64,000 nucleotides of DNA from Solirubrum koreensis. Its GTDB lineage: Bacteria > Bacteroidota > Bacteroidia > Cytophagales > Hymenobacteraceae. Both the position numbers and the translations under genes were made by a program. Where the stretch lies: contig NZ_BAABHA010000002.1 of the NCBI RefSeq assembly GCF_039541855.1, forward strand, positions 744,001 through 808,000. The letters run 5' to 3'. This document shows, piece by piece, positions 8,120 through 16,356 of this stretch (its first letter is position 1; the number at the start of each line of letters is the position of its first letter). Below the pieces are notes generated by a model that was given only the letters and a program-made list of their open reading frames with translations, was not told the DNA's origin and did not search any database.

Positions 8120-8389
8120 TCAGGTAATGGAATGGTCGCCGGGCTCGTCGGAAATGTGGCCGTCGCGGCGCATGCGCCACCCGAAGCGCATCAGTAATAC
8201 TGCAACCACCAGCATGAGTACCGTTAGTACAAGGTAGGTGTACCCGGTATTGGTCCAGAGGCCGCGCTGCCATTCCACGGCTGCAATACCAAAACGCAGG
8301 AGCTGTGCCAGCAGCAACAACGCGCCGGCAACCATGAGTAACGAGCCGGTAAAACGGCGAGTAAATGGCGTCATGCGGGAAGTAGGCAT
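8120..8389 (-). CDS. Small two-helix membrane protein, unknown function
   Basis: 89 aa. A short polar head, then two hydrophobic segments (about residues 14-36 and 50-68), each flanked by Arg residues (WRMRRDGH after the second, positive-inside). No signal cleavage site. I do not recognise a family. The 160 bases between it and the GNAT gene hold no clear promoter or hairpin. Confidence 0.5.
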   Translation of the reverse strand: MPTSRMTPFTRRFTGSLLMVAGALLLLAQLLRFGIAAVEWQRGLWTNTGYTYLVLTVLMLVVAVLLMRFGWRMRRDGHISDEPGDHSIT

Positions 8390-8483
8390 GCGTTTCGATT
8401 CAATGTTAGCAGGTAGCTTGTATACGCTAATTCGTACCGGCGCGCTGCCTTAACATTCCCGAAACGTGCACTGCAACTCTAAA

Positions 8484-8513
8484 TTGAATATTGCTCTGCA
8501 TCCCGTATTTTTA
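8484..8513 (+). promoter_or_regulatory. Promoter of tRNA-Gly: TTG-N19-TATTTTTA
   Basis: TTG at 8484-8486, 19-base spacer, then TATTTTTA from 8506, close to TAnnTTTG. Transcription would begin a few bases before the tRNA at 8528. Confidence 0.5.
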
Positions 8514-8527
8514 CTGCACCAAGCCCC

Positions 8528-8600
8528 GCGAGAGTAGCTCAGTTGGTAGAGCATCAGCTTCCCAAGCTGAGGGTCGCGAGTTCGAACCTCGTTTCTCGCT
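8528..8600 (+). tRNA. tRNA-Gly (anticodon CCC)
   Basis: Complete 73-base cloverleaf. Acceptor stem 8528-8534 with 8593-8599 (one G-T wobble), D arm GCTC/GAGC (8537-8540, 8549-8552), anticodon stem TCAGC/GCTGA around loop TTCCCAA with anticodon CCC at 8561-8563, five-base variable region, T arm GCGAG/CTCGT around TTCGAAC, discriminator T8600. CCA is not encoded. Its 3' part is repeated exactly at 46941-46972, which marks it as the insertion site of the arabinose island. Confidence 0.95.
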
Positions 8601-8601
8601 C
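8570..8601 (+). repeat. Attachment-site-like direct repeat, left copy (tRNA-Gly 3' end)
   Basis: These 32 bases, from the end of the anticodon stem through the discriminator plus one base, are identical to 46941-46972. Allowing three mismatches the match extends left to 8555 (47 bases against 46926-46972). Tyrosine-recombinase elements typically integrate into tRNA 3' ends and leave such a duplicate at the far end. Confidence 0.75.
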
Positions 8602-8607
8602 ACTTAT

Positions 8608-8647
8608 AATCAGCCACTTAGCATTGCTGCTAAGTGGCTGATTTGTT
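8608..8647 (+). terminator. Terminator after tRNA-Gly
   Basis: A perfect 16-bp stem (8608-8623 with 8628-8643), loop TTGC, followed by TTTG-rich sequence, directly after the tRNA. Confidence 0.75.
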
Positions 8648-8650
8648 TCC

Positions 8651-8670
8651 GGTTTAAACGTTGGTTTAAA
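8651..8670 (+). repeat. TTTAAAC-type repeat, left copy
   Basis: GGTTTAAACGTTGGTTTAAA. It matches 46801-46820 at 18 of 20 positions in the same orientation. Each copy contains two TTTAAA blocks about 13 bases apart. It lies 50 bases inside the left att-like repeat; such paired sites could be arm-type recombinase sites. Function inferred only from position. Confidence 0.45.
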
Positions 8671-8775
8671 CATGCGAACGGTTCCTTACAAGTTAATCAG
8701 GAAGTTGGTGTTCATAGTAACCCATACTGTCGGTTCTTTTTCCTACTCCTGCAAAGCTTATGGCCAAAGCATACA

Positions 8776-9061
8776 TTATAACTCCCTCGGCATAAACCGC
8801 ATTTGCTGCTGTGCGGCATACCAAGCAAGACCGCCCCATGCTATGAGCGGCCACATAGCGGAGTGCTTATTAGGCGGAGGCGCCCCTTTTTCAACCCGCC
8901 CCCCGGTCTGCGCGACGGCTGCAACTTCCGCTTCGTTACCCGCCGTTTTGTAACCGCTGCCTGCTTTAGCTAGCTCCTCAAAGGCTCTTACCTTGAAGGC
9001 ATGTGCAGTCTTGGCCCAATCAAACTACGCTGGCCCTATTGTGACGCTCGGGCCCCGCCAT
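8776..9061 (-). pseudogene. Frameshifted small-protein gene remnant
   Basis: On the minus strand an 82-codon frame runs from 9024 to the stop at 8776-8778 with no start codon at its head (begins after a TAG, ...DWAKTAHAFKVRAFEELAKAG...). Upstream, an ATG at 9059-9061 opens another frame (MAGPERHNRASVV) that would join it if one T were removed at about 9022-9024. Joined, it would be about 94 aa with one membrane-like segment near the end (WPLIAWGGLAWYAA). I do not recognise the protein. Next to an island boundary, a broken mobile-element gene is plausible. Confidence 0.35.
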
Positions 9062-9114
9062 CAAAATTCCTTGGCCGGCCACAGAAGAGTGACTCCCATC
9101 CCTCTACTCCACCT

Positions 9115-11019
9115 CTATAAGCTCTTGGTAAAATTGACCTTGATTTTCAATTGAAAATCGGCAATGACCTTAAATATTTCCTTGAGGGTCACTTGTTCGA
9201 CCTGAGTTAGCGCCACGGGGTCAACGTAGTTGGTCGGGGCTGAGTGGTCGTTGATAATTTGCCGGGCTTGTTGCTGCAAACGCATGCCCATCAGGTAGTA
9301 GTAGGCCTGCAGCAGCTCCCGGTACTGCTGTTCCTTGAACACGCCTTGTTTCTGGAGCTGCGCCAGTCGTTGGCCCGTATTGGTGCGAAAAATCTGGTGT
9401 TGCAGCGCATACACTCGCACCAGGTCCACGATGGGCGTCATGGCTTTTTTCAGGTCGAATACCTGCTGGCCGGCCTGCTCGAAGGTGCGGAAGTTGCGCA
9501 GGAACGACGTGAGCGGCGGCTCGTATTGCAGGGCGTTTTTGGCCATGAAAAACAGGAAGCGGTCGAGGGGCTGGGTTAGCTCCTGGTGCAGGTAGGCCTG
9601 CAGCTCGTCGAACAGCGGCTTCTCGCCGTACAGGTAGCGGCAGTCGAAAAACGTGGCGAACTGCATCACTGTTTCGGGGTTCGACTCACTCATCCACTGG
9701 TGGTAGTTGCGCTTCCAATGCGAGAGCGAGTGCGTCCACTTGGGGTTTTTGGCCATGTAGCCGCCGGTGCAATGGTGCAGGCCAATGTGGTCGAGCTGGT
9801 CGGAAACTTCCGTGGCAAAGCGCAGAAACCAAGCCCGCACCAGCTCGCGCTGCTCGTTGGCCTTGTCTTCGTAGATAATGGCGTTGTCCTGGTCGGTGAG
9901 CAGGGTTTGCTCTTGCCGGCCTTCGCTGCCCAGCACCATGAACACGAAGCGGGCCGGGGCCGGCCCCCGCTCGGCCATCACGTTCTCAATGACCTTCACG
10001 GCAATGGTGTCGGCCACGGTGGAAATCACCTGGTTCACGATATCGGCCTTCACGCCCCGGCTCAGCAGCTGGTTCACGATGTCGGGCACCATTTCCCACC
10101 GCCGCTTCAGCTCCGGGCTGCCCTGTGCCAGCTTCACGGCCTGAATAAACATAAACGGCGACTGGGCCAAATCACTTAGGAGCTTGTTGCGGCTCAAAAA
10201 GCCCACGTACTCCGTGCCGCGCTCTACCAGCAGGTAGCGGGTTTTGGTTTGGAACATGAGCAGGATGGCCTCGTACACGAAGGCCTGGTCGGAGATGGAA
10301 ACCAGCGGGGTGGCGGCAATGGCCAGCACCGGCTCGGAAGCATCGCGGCGTTGGGCCACCACGGTGTCGCGCATGGTGATGTCGGTGCAATAGCCAACAA
10401 CGCCCCCCGCGGCATCCGTTACAAAGAGGCAGCTGACTTTGGCGGCGCCCATGCGCCGGGCCGCTTCGTAAATGGGCTCGGTGCTGGGGCACGTCACCAG
10501 CCGGCGCACTTCCAGGGTTTGGATGCGGCGCGAAAAGAGCTGATCGGCCACCAGGAAATTCTGCTCGGGGGGGCTGGCCGGCTTCACGAAGTGGGCGTAC
10601 TCCTCGTCGAGCATCCGTTCGCCGTAGCGGGCCGTGAAGTAGTGGAAGAAGGGCTCGTAGGCTTGGCACAGGGCCCGGAAGTCGCGGCGGGGCAGCTGCA
10701 GCACCCGAGTGCCCTTGTGCACCACCACCGTGCGCAGCGAGCGTTTCTTGTTCAGCAGAATCGACATGCCGCCGTAGCAGGTACCCGGGCCGTAAGCTTC
10801 GGGCAGGCGCTTGTGCTGTTCGCTATCGTAGAAAAATGTTTCGTACTCGCCCTCCACCACGATGTCGAGGTGACGCAGCTTGGAAATATCCTGCTGGTAG
10901 AGCAGCGCTTCGCGGGGGTGCTGCTCTTCTACCAGCAAGCCCACCACGCCGAGCAGCACCTCTTCGGGCAGCAGGTTGAACGGCGCGACGGTGCGCAGAA
11001 ATGTGAGACGATTATCCAT
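9115..11019 (-). CDS. cNMP-binding/CBS/DUF294 putative nucleotidyltransferase
   Basis: 634 aa, cytoplasmic. In order: a cyclic-nucleotide-binding-like beta roll (about 10-140), two CBS domains (about 170-295), a DUF294 nucleotidyltransferase domain with GSEGRQEQTLLTDQDNAII (about 370-390; the GS and paired acidic residues are the catalytic pattern of GlnD-like transferases), and the C-terminal DUF294 helical domain (about 480-620). No known product; proteins of this layout are thought to be regulators of uptake or acetate-type metabolism. Its start overlaps the end of the exonuclease gene by 8 bases, so the two are co-translated, downstream of the LacI-type regulator. Its presence in an arabinose locus is unusual. 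Confidence 0.85.
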   Translation of the reverse strand: MDNRLTFLRTVAPFNLLPEEVLLGVVGLLVEEQHPREALLYQQDISKLRHLDIVVEGEYETFFYDSEQHKRLPEAYGPGTCYGGMSILLNKKRSLRTVVVHKGTRVLQLPRRDFRALCQAYEPFFHYFTARYGERMLDEEYAHFVKPASPPEQNFLVADQLFSRRIQTLEVRRLVTCPSTEPIYEAARRMGAAKVSCLFVTDAAGGVVGYCTDITMRDTVVAQRRDASEPVLAIAATPLVSISDQAFVYEAILLMFQTKTRYLLVERGTEYVGFLSRNKLLSDLAQSPFMFIQAVKLAQGSPELKRRWEMVPDIVNQLLSRGVKADIVNQVISTVADTIAVKVIENVMAERGPAPARFVFMVLGSEGRQEQTLLTDQDNAIIYEDKANEQRELVRAWFLRFATEVSDQLDHIGLHHCTGGYMAKNPKWTHSLSHWKRNYHQWMSESNPETVMQFATFFDCRYLYGEKPLFDELQAYLHQELTQPLDRFLFFMAKNALQYEPPLTSFLRNFRTFEQAGQQVFDLKKAMTPIVDLVRVYALQHQIFRTNTGQRLAQLQKQGVFKEQQYRELLQAYYYLMGMRLQQQARQIINDHSAPTNYVDPVALTQVEQVTLKEIFKVIADFQLKIKVNFTKSL

Positions 11020-11722
11020 GGGCCAGCCAGTATAGAAAAGAGCTGAGCAGCCCCCCCACGGCCAGCACGGTCCCGAACCAGCGCCGCGACCCGGCCGGGC
11101 CGGCCGGCTCGCTCAGCCGGGGGTGTTCGGCCAGCATGGCCGGCGTGAGCACCCGGCGGCGCTGCAGCTCAAAGAAGCAGCGGGCCGTGGCCGTGGCATC
11201 GCCGAAGGCGTCGTGGAAGCCGGCCACCGGCTCGGCAAAGAGCAGCTCATGCAGCTCATCGAGGCGCAGGTAGCGGGCGGGGCCTTCCTGCAGCAGGGCC
11301 GGCCAGGGCGGGCGCATGGTGCAGAACTGGGGCAGTTCCGGCAGCGGGTTGGGCATGGCGGCGCGAGCGAAGGCCGCGCCCAGCACGTGAAAGTCGAGCT
11401 GCAGAAAATGGCCCACCACCCGCGGGCGGAAGGTGGCCAGATCCGCAAGCAGCCGGCCAAGAACAACCGCAGGTTCCTGCCCGTTTTCGCGCAGAAACGC
11501 CGGCGTTAGGCCGTGAATGACAATGGCCGACGCCGGCATGCTGCCTTCGGGAATCTGCAGGTAGTCCTGGTCGGTTTTCACCAGCTGCCCCTCGGCGGTG
11601 TACACCAGCCATGCCAGTTGGGCAACGCAGGGCCAAGCGTGTTCATCGGAATAGGGCCGGTTCCAGCGGGCGGGCAGCCCGGTGGTTTCGGTGTCGATGA
11701 ACAGCAGGTACTCTCGGGCCAT
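11012..11722 (-). CDS. DEDDh-type 3'-5' exonuclease with C-terminal membrane anchor
   Basis: 236 aa. Exo I motif FIDTETTG (Asp10, Glu12), Exo II around GHFLQLDFHVL (Asp at about 109), Exo III HDAFGDATATA with His and Asp: the DnaQ/PolC epsilon-like DEDDh family. The last 20 residues (WFGTVLAVGGLLSSFLYWLAHG) form a hydrophobic helix, unusual for an epsilon subunit and suggestive of a membrane anchor. In Bacteroidota and Proteobacteria such exonucleases commonly sit beside DUF294 genes near sodium/solute symporters, as known from genome context. Here it lies between the regulator (12-base gap) and DUF294 (8-base overlap). Substrate unknown: DNA, RNA or a nucleotide signal. Confidence 0.8.
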   Translation of the reverse strand: MAREYLLFIDTETTGLPARWNRPYSDEHAWPCVAQLAWLVYTAEGQLVKTDQDYLQIPEGSMPASAIVIHGLTPAFLRENGQEPAVVLGRLLADLATFRPRVVGHFLQLDFHVLGAAFARAAMPNPLPELPQFCTMRPPWPALLQEGPARYLRLDELHELLFAEPVAGFHDAFGDATATARCFFELQRRRVLTPAMLAEHPRLSEPAGPAGSRRWFGTVLAVGGLLSSFLYWLAHG

Positions 11723-11734
11723 GCGCGCTGGCGG

Positions 11735-12835
11735 CTAGTACATGCGGCCGTTGAGCACCGGCACAGCCTCGGCGACTTCCACCCGGCGCTGCGACGAGGG
11801 GCGCACGAGCAATTCGGGGCGCAACACTACCTGCCGGGGCGTGAACAGCGTGCCCTGGGCTTCTATTATCTCCAGCAGGAGGCGCACAGCGGCCTGGCCC
11901 ATCTCCTCGCAGCGCTGGTCGATGGTCGTGATGGCCGGCTCGGTCACCAGCGTGAACGACTCGTTGCTGAAGCCGGCAATGGCCAGGTCATCGGGGACGC
12001 GCAGGCCCTGGCGCTTGGCCTCCTGCATGGCTCCAAAGGCGCAGTAGTCGCCCGAGCCAAACACCGCATCGGGTGGACTAGGCTGGGCCAGGAGCTGGCG
12101 CATGGCTTCGGCGCCCTGCTGCTGCTGCATGTCGGTGTACACAATCAGCTCCTCATCCGGCGGCAGGCCGGCTTCACGCAGGGCATCGAAATAGCCTTGG
12201 CGACGGTTTTTGTAGATGTTCAGGTGCTGGGGGCCGGCCAGGTGGGCAATGCGCCGGCACCCTTGGTCGAGAAGGTGGCGCGTGGAGAGGTAGCCACCTT
12301 CACGGTCGTCGAGCACCACGGCGTTGACGCTTTCGCCTTCCACCACGCGGTCGAAGTAGACAAGCGGCACGCCCCGGGCCCGCAGCTTATCGAAGTGGCG
12401 GTAGTCGAGCGTAGTACGCGAAAGCGACACGAGCACCCCGGCCACCTGGGCGCTGAGTAGCGAGTCGAGGCTGCGCCGCTCCTGGGCCACGTCTTCGTTC
12501 GATTGGCAGATGATGACGTTGTAGCCGGCCTTGCTGGCGGCCTTTTCGATTCCGTGGACCACAGAGGGGAAAAACCGGCCTTCGATGTAAGGTACCACAA
12601 TGCCCAGCAGCTTGCTTTTGCCTTTGCGCAGGGCCGAGGCCATGCGGTTGGGCTGGTAATTGTACTTCTTGGCCAGCTTAAGCACTTTCTGTTTCATGGC
12701 CGGGCCAATACTAAAATGGTCGCTCAGCGCCCGCGATACTGTCGTCATCGACACGTTTAGCTCACGGGCCAGGTCGGCCATAGATACCGGCGGAGCAGCG
12801 TCGGAACCATCACCTTGTTTTTTTCGAGGAGCCAT
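11735..12835 (-). CDS. LacI-family transcriptional regulator of the arabinose locus
   Basis: 366 aa. N-terminal LacI helix-turn-helix and hinge (VSMADLARELNVSMTTVSRALSDHFSIGPAMKQKVLKLAKKYNYQPNRMASALRKGKS, about 17-75), then a periplasmic-binding-protein-like sensor domain with typical blocks (GIVVPYIEGRFFPSVVHGIEKAA; AIAGFSNE; TTIDQ). It is divergent from the GH51 operon. A near-perfect palindrome (12847-12866) lies 12 bases upstream of its start, over the likely transcription start, so it probably represses itself. The same palindrome class precedes susC, the lectin, a GH43, transketolase and araA. The effector, probably L-arabinose or a derivative, is inferred from the regulon. It is not related to the classic GntR-type AraR by its DNA-binding domain. 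Confidence 0.85.
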   Translation of the reverse strand: MAPRKKQGDGSDAAPPVSMADLARELNVSMTTVSRALSDHFSIGPAMKQKVLKLAKKYNYQPNRMASALRKGKSKLLGIVVPYIEGRFFPSVVHGIEKAASKAGYNVIICQSNEDVAQERRSLDSLLSAQVAGVLVSLSRTTLDYRHFDKLRARGVPLVYFDRVVEGESVNAVVLDDREGGYLSTRHLLDQGCRRIAHLAGPQHLNIYKNRRQGYFDALREAGLPPDEELIVYTDMQQQQGAEAMRQLLAQPSPPDAVFGSGDYCAFGAMQEAKRQGLRVPDDLAIAGFSNESFTLVTEPAITTIDQRCEEMGQAAVRLLLEIIEAQGTLFTPRQVVLRPELLVRPSSQRRVEVAEAVPVLNGRMY

Positions 12836-12846
12836 AGGGGGAGGAA

Positions 12847-12866
12847 TTACACAATGCTTTGTGTAA
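12847..12866. promoter_or_regulatory. LacI-type operator O1 (autoregulatory)
   Basis: TTACACAATGCTTTGTGTAA, a 20-base palindrome broken only at the centre. It shares the CACAAT half-site with the other operators and lies over the predicted transcription start of the regulator gene. Confidence 0.7.
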
Positions 12867-12968
12867 AGTTAACGGTTATGGGAAATTTAGCGGCGCAGAA
12901 TCCCGGCTGACGTTAGAGGGCGTTGCACGCCTTTGTTTACCAGAGTCCGACAAAGGTCACTTTTCTGC

Positions 12969-12998
12969 TTTGGGTTGCGCTTGATGCCCTAATTTTTG
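12969..12998 (+). promoter_or_regulatory. Promoter of the GH51-led operon
   Basis: TTTG at 12969-12972, 17-base spacer, then TAATTTTTG at 12990-12998 (one base longer than TAnnTTTG). Operator O2 lies about 40 bases downstream, where a bound repressor would block elongation. Confidence 0.45.
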
Positions 12999-13038
12999 CG
13001 AAAGGTAATCAACATATAAAGCTTTTCCTTTTACTTTA

Positions 13039-13052
13039 CACAATCGATTGTG
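13039..13052. promoter_or_regulatory. LacI-type operator O2, perfect palindrome
   Basis: CACAATCGATTGTG, a perfect 14-base palindrome with central CG typical of LacI-family sites, upstream of the GH51 gene. Identical cores at 18986-18999 and 46107-46120. Confidence 0.75.
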
Positions 13053-13168
13053 CGAAGCAATTTATTGGATCCGATCTGTTGCGCACCGGTTTGGGCTGAA
13101 TCCCGCTTCACCTCAATGCTTTTCGCAATTGTTTGCTTCGCTCCGTGCCCACCTAACTTTCCTCCCTC

Positions 13169-15265
13169 ATGCCTACCATCGCTCCCACCTGTTTGGCCCG
13201 GCTTGCTTTTGGCCTTGCATTATGTTCCCAAGCCGGTTCGGCTTCGGCCCAGTCCAAGCCCTCGGCCGCCAACACCATCACGGTGCAGGTAAACAAGCCC
13301 GGCGCGCCCATTGCCAAAACCATGTACGGCTTGTTTTTTGAAGACATCAACTTCGCGGCCGACGGTGGCCTGTACCCGGAGCTGGTCAAGAACAAATCGT
13401 TTGAAACCGACGACCGGCTGCTGGGCTGGAAGGCCATTCGCGGCGCGGCGGCGCTGGCCGTCTACAACGTCATCAGCCAGCAGCCCATCAGCGCCACCAA
13501 CCGCAACTTCCTGCGCCTGACGGCCGCCACGGCCAGCCCCGACGCCGGCCTTATCAACGAGGGCTTCCGCGGCATGGGCGTGAAGCAGGGCGCCGAATAC
13601 ACCTTCTCGGTGTACCTGCGGCGCGGCCCCGGCAGCGTGAGCGGCCTGAACGTGACGCTGGAAGAGCCCGGCCGCGCCGGCGGCCCCGGCCCGGAAACGC
13701 CGCTATCCGGCGCCGTGCTGGCCCAGACCCGCATTGAGGGCCTGACGGGCGAGTGGAAAAAGTACAGCGTGGTGCTCAAGCCTACGGCCACCGCCGCCAA
13801 GGCCCGCCTGAAGCTGACGCTGGAAGGCGCCGGCACGCTCGACCTCGACGTGGTGTCGCTGTTTCCGAAAGACACCTGGAAAAACCGCGAGAACGGCATG
13901 CGCCCCGACCTGGTGCAGCTGCTCAAGGACATGCAGCCGGGTTTCCTGCGCTTCCCCGGCGGCTGCATCGTGGAAGGCCGCACCCTGGCCGAACGCTACC
14001 AGTGGAAAGAAACCATCGGCGAGCTGGCCAGCCGCCAGCCGCTGATAAACCGCTGGAATACCGAGTTTGTGCACAAGTTCACGCCCGATTACTACCAGTC
14101 GTTTGGGCTGGGCTTCTACGAGTACTTCCAGCTTTCCGAGGACATCGGCGCCGAGCCCGTCCCGATTCTGAACGTGGGCATGGCCTGCCAGTTCAACTCG
14201 GCCGAGCTGGCCCCGGTAAGCGCCACCCGCGGCCCCAGCGCCGCGGAAGCCCACAGCCACGCCGACGACCCTTCGCTCGACGTTTTCATTCAGGATGCGC
14301 TGGACTTGATTGAGTTTGCCAACGGCCCGGCCACCAGCCCCTGGGGCGCCAAGCGCGTGGCCATGGGTCACCCGGCCCCGTTCAACCTCAAGTACATCGG
14401 CATCGGCAACGAGCAGTGGGGCCCGCAGTACCTGGAGCGCTACGAGCCGTTTGCCAAAGCCGTGAAAGCCAGGTACCCGGCCATGAACATCGTGTCGAGC
14501 GCCGGCCCCGCCCCCGACGGCGAACTGTTTGAAAAAGCCAGCCAGCGCCTGCGCGAGTTGAAGGCCGAGGTGATTGACGAGCATTACTACGCCAAGCCCG
14601 AGTGGTTCCGCCAGAACGCGGGCCGCTACGACAACTACCCCACCACCGGCTCGAAAATCTTCGCCGGCGAGTACGCGGCCCAAAGCGTGGCCATCGGCAG
14701 CCCCGACAACAAGAACAGCTGGGACTGCGCCATCTCGGAAGCCGCCTTCATGACCGGCCTGGAGCGCAACGCCGACAAGGTGATTATGGCCTCCTACGCA
14801 CCGCTGTTCGCGCACGTCGACGCCTGGCAGTGGACGCCCGACATGATTTGGTTTGACAACCTGAAAGCCTACGGCACGCCCAATTACTACGTGCAGAAGC
14901 TCTACGGCGTGAACCGCGGCACCACCATGCTGCCCGTGCAGCGCGGCAACAACGCCAAAAACGGCGACGACAACCTGTTCAGCAGCGCCGTGGCCGACGA
15001 CGCCACCGGCGAAATCGTGGTGAAGCTGGTGAACTACTCGGCCGAGGCACGCCCCGTCACTATCAGCCTGGCCGGCGTGAAGAAGCTGGGCAAAACCGGC
15101 AAGGCCACCGTGCTGGCCAGCCCCGACCTGAACGCCGAAAACAGCCTGAAGGAGCCCCAGAAAGTGGCGCCCAAAGACGAGACGTTCAAGGTCTCCTCGT
15201 CGAACGTGGCGTACACGCTGGCTCCGCACTCGTTCACGGTGCTGCGCATCCCCGGCAAGCGTTAA
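13169..15265 (+). CDS. Alpha-L-arabinofuranosidase, GH51
   Basis: 698 aa. Signal peptide with a cleavage region near ASAQS (about 27-29), so periplasmic or exported. Mature N-terminus enters the GH51 fold (YGLFFEDINFAADGGLYPELVKNKSFE, 53-79). Residues about 85-235 are a CBM4/9-like insert. The catalytic barrel follows: acid/base Glu415 in GIGNEQWG and nucleophile Glu501 in FAGEYAA, both in family context; the last 100 residues are a beta domain (VVKLVNYSAEARPVTISL). GH51 enzymes release terminal alpha-1,2/1,3/1,5 arabinofuranose from arabinan, arabinoxylan or oligosaccharides. First gene of the plus-strand unit; GH43 starts 3 bases after its stop. No T9SS tail. Confidence 0.92.
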   Translation: MPTIAPTCLARLAFGLALCSQAGSASAQSKPSAANTITVQVNKPGAPIAKTMYGLFFEDINFAADGGLYPELVKNKSFETDDRLLGWKAIRGAAALAVYNVISQQPISATNRNFLRLTAATASPDAGLINEGFRGMGVKQGAEYTFSVYLRRGPGSVSGLNVTLEEPGRAGGPGPETPLSGAVLAQTRIEGLTGEWKKYSVVLKPTATAAKARLKLTLEGAGTLDLDVVSLFPKDTWKNRENGMRPDLVQLLKDMQPGFLRFPGGCIVEGRTLAERYQWKETIGELASRQPLINRWNTEFVHKFTPDYYQSFGLGFYEYFQLSEDIGAEPVPILNVGMACQFNSAELAPVSATRGPSAAEAHSHADDPSLDVFIQDALDLIEFANGPATSPWGAKRVAMGHPAPFNLKYIGIGNEQWGPQYLERYEPFAKAVKARYPAMNIVSSAGPAPDGELFEKASQRLRELKAEVIDEHYYAKPEWFRQNAGRYDNYPTTGSKIFAGEYAAQSVAIGSPDNKNSWDCAISEAAFMTGLERNADKVIMASYAPLFAHVDAWQWTPDMIWFDNLKAYGTPNYYVQKLYGVNRGTTMLPVQRGNNAKNGDDNLFSSAVADDATGEIVVKLVNYSAEARPVTISLAGVKKLGKTGKATVLASPDLNAENSLKEPQKVAPKDETFKVSSSNVAYTLAPHSFTVLRIPGKR

Positions 15266-15268
15266 AAC

Positions 15269-16258
15269 ATGGCTTTTATGAAGACGCTACAACTGCTTTT
15301 CCTGGCCGGCCTTATTACTGCCCCGGCCCTGCGGCCCACGACGGCGCTGGGCCAGGCCGCCCCGGTGCCCAAGGCCGGCAACCCCATCGTCCGCGACAAG
15401 TACACGGCCGACCCGGCGGCACTTGTGCATAACGGCACCGTGTACATCTACGCCGGGCACGACGAAGCACCCGCCCCGGAGCAGCGTTACGTGATGCATG
15501 AGTGGCTGTGCTACTCGTCGCAGGACATGGTGACCTGGAAAGAGCACCCGTCGCCGCTCAACGTAAAGGCCTTTGCCTGGGCCCGCGACGACGCCTGGGC
15601 CTCGCAAGTGATTGAGCGCAATGGCAAGTTCTACTGGTACGCCACCGTGGAGCACGGCTCCGTGCCGGGCAAGTCCATCGGCGTGGCCGTGGCCGACAGC
15701 CCCACCGGGCCTTTCAAGGATGCCCGGGGCTCGGCTTTGATTACTAATAACATGACCGAAAGCAAAATCATGTGGGACGACATCGACCCCACGGTTTTTG
15801 TGGACGACAAGGGCCAAGCTTACCTGTACTGGGGCAACACCAACTGCTACTGGGCCAAACTTAAGCCCAACATGACCGAGCTCGACGGCCCCATTAATAA
15901 GGTGGCTAACCTGCCCGGCTACACCGAGGCGCCCTGGGTGCACAAGCGCGGCGGCTGGTACTACCTGAGCTACGCCTACCAGTTTCCGGAGAAAATAGCC
16001 TATGCCATGAGCCGCAGCATTGAGGGGCCGTGGGAGTTCAAGGGCCTGCTTAACGAGGTGGCGGGCAACTCCAACACCAACCACCAAGCCATTATCAGCT
16101 TCAAGGGCAAAGACTACTTCATTTACCACAACGGCGCCATTCCAACCGACGGCGGTAGCTTTCGGCGCTCGGTGTGCATCGATTACCTGTACTACAACAA
16201 GGACGGCACGATGCAGCGGGTGGCCATGACGACCGAAGGCGTGAAAGCGGCGAAATAA
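15269..16258 (+). CDS. GH43 family arabinosidase, periplasmic
   Basis: 329 aa with a signal peptide (cleavage near ALGQA, about 27). Five-bladed GH43 propeller: base Asp in DKYTADPA (about 46), pKa-modulator Asp in DDIDPTVF (about 174), acid Glu in YTEAPW (about 215). It starts 3 bases after GH51 and is in the same operon. It is a close paralogue of the lipoprotein GH43 at 29708-30703, with long identical stretches (WASQVIERNG, LPGYTEAPW, HKRGGWYYLSYA). The two probably act on the same oligosaccharides in different positions: one soluble, one anchored. Exact linkage is not readable. Confidence 0.88.
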   Translation: MAFMKTLQLLFLAGLITAPALRPTTALGQAAPVPKAGNPIVRDKYTADPAALVHNGTVYIYAGHDEAPAPEQRYVMHEWLCYSSQDMVTWKEHPSPLNVKAFAWARDDAWASQVIERNGKFYWYATVEHGSVPGKSIGVAVADSPTGPFKDARGSALITNNMTESKIMWDDIDPTVFVDDKGQAYLYWGNTNCYWAKLKPNMTELDGPINKVANLPGYTEAPWVHKRGGWYYLSYAYQFPEKIAYAMSRSIEGPWEFKGLLNEVAGNSNTNHQAIISFKGKDYFIYHNGAIPTDGGSFRRSVCIDYLYYNKDGTMQRVAMTTEGVKAAK

Positions 16259-16323
16259 CCGGCCCTTGTGGCCTGCTGTTTGCTTACCGGCTCCTCAGCC
16301 ATAACCTACCTTTCATAATTCCC

Positions 16324-16356
16324 AAAGGCCTGTTGCTTGCGCAACAGGCCTTTTTA
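16324..16356 (+). terminator. Rho-independent terminator of the GH51-GH43 operon
   Basis: AAGGCCTGTTGC / GCAACAGGCCTT stem (from 16325), loop TTGC, then T-run. Confidence 0.8.

Larger units (their letters stand above)
8601..9114. other. Gene-poor left edge of the island
   Basis: 514 bases with the tRNA terminator, the left TTTAAAC repeat (8651-8670) and a decayed minus-strand reading frame (8776-9061). No intact gene is visible; plus-strand open frames here have no coding character. Confidence 0.5.
12836..13168. other. Divergent control region between regulator and GH51 operon
   Basis: 333 bases. Holds operator O1 (12847-12866), a minus-strand TAACTTTA -7-like box (12864-12871) for the regulator, a plus-strand promoter (12969-12998) and operator O2 (13039-13052). 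No coding sequence. Confidence 0.6.

Noticed and set aside
7950..8273. 107-codon minus-strand frame overlapping the small membrane protein
   Set aside because: It overlaps 8120-8389 in another frame; the latter has two clean membrane helices with positive flanks.
8491..8781. Plus-strand open frame of 96 codons across the tRNA
   Set aside because: It is the familiar false protein made by translating a tRNA gene (SSSVGRASASQAEGREFEPRFS-type peptide).
13703..15229. 508-codon minus-strand frame opposite GH51
   Set aside because: Long antisense frames are expected in GC-rich genes. The plus-strand frame has clear GH51 active-site residues, and the antisense product is low-complexity Gly/Val/His.
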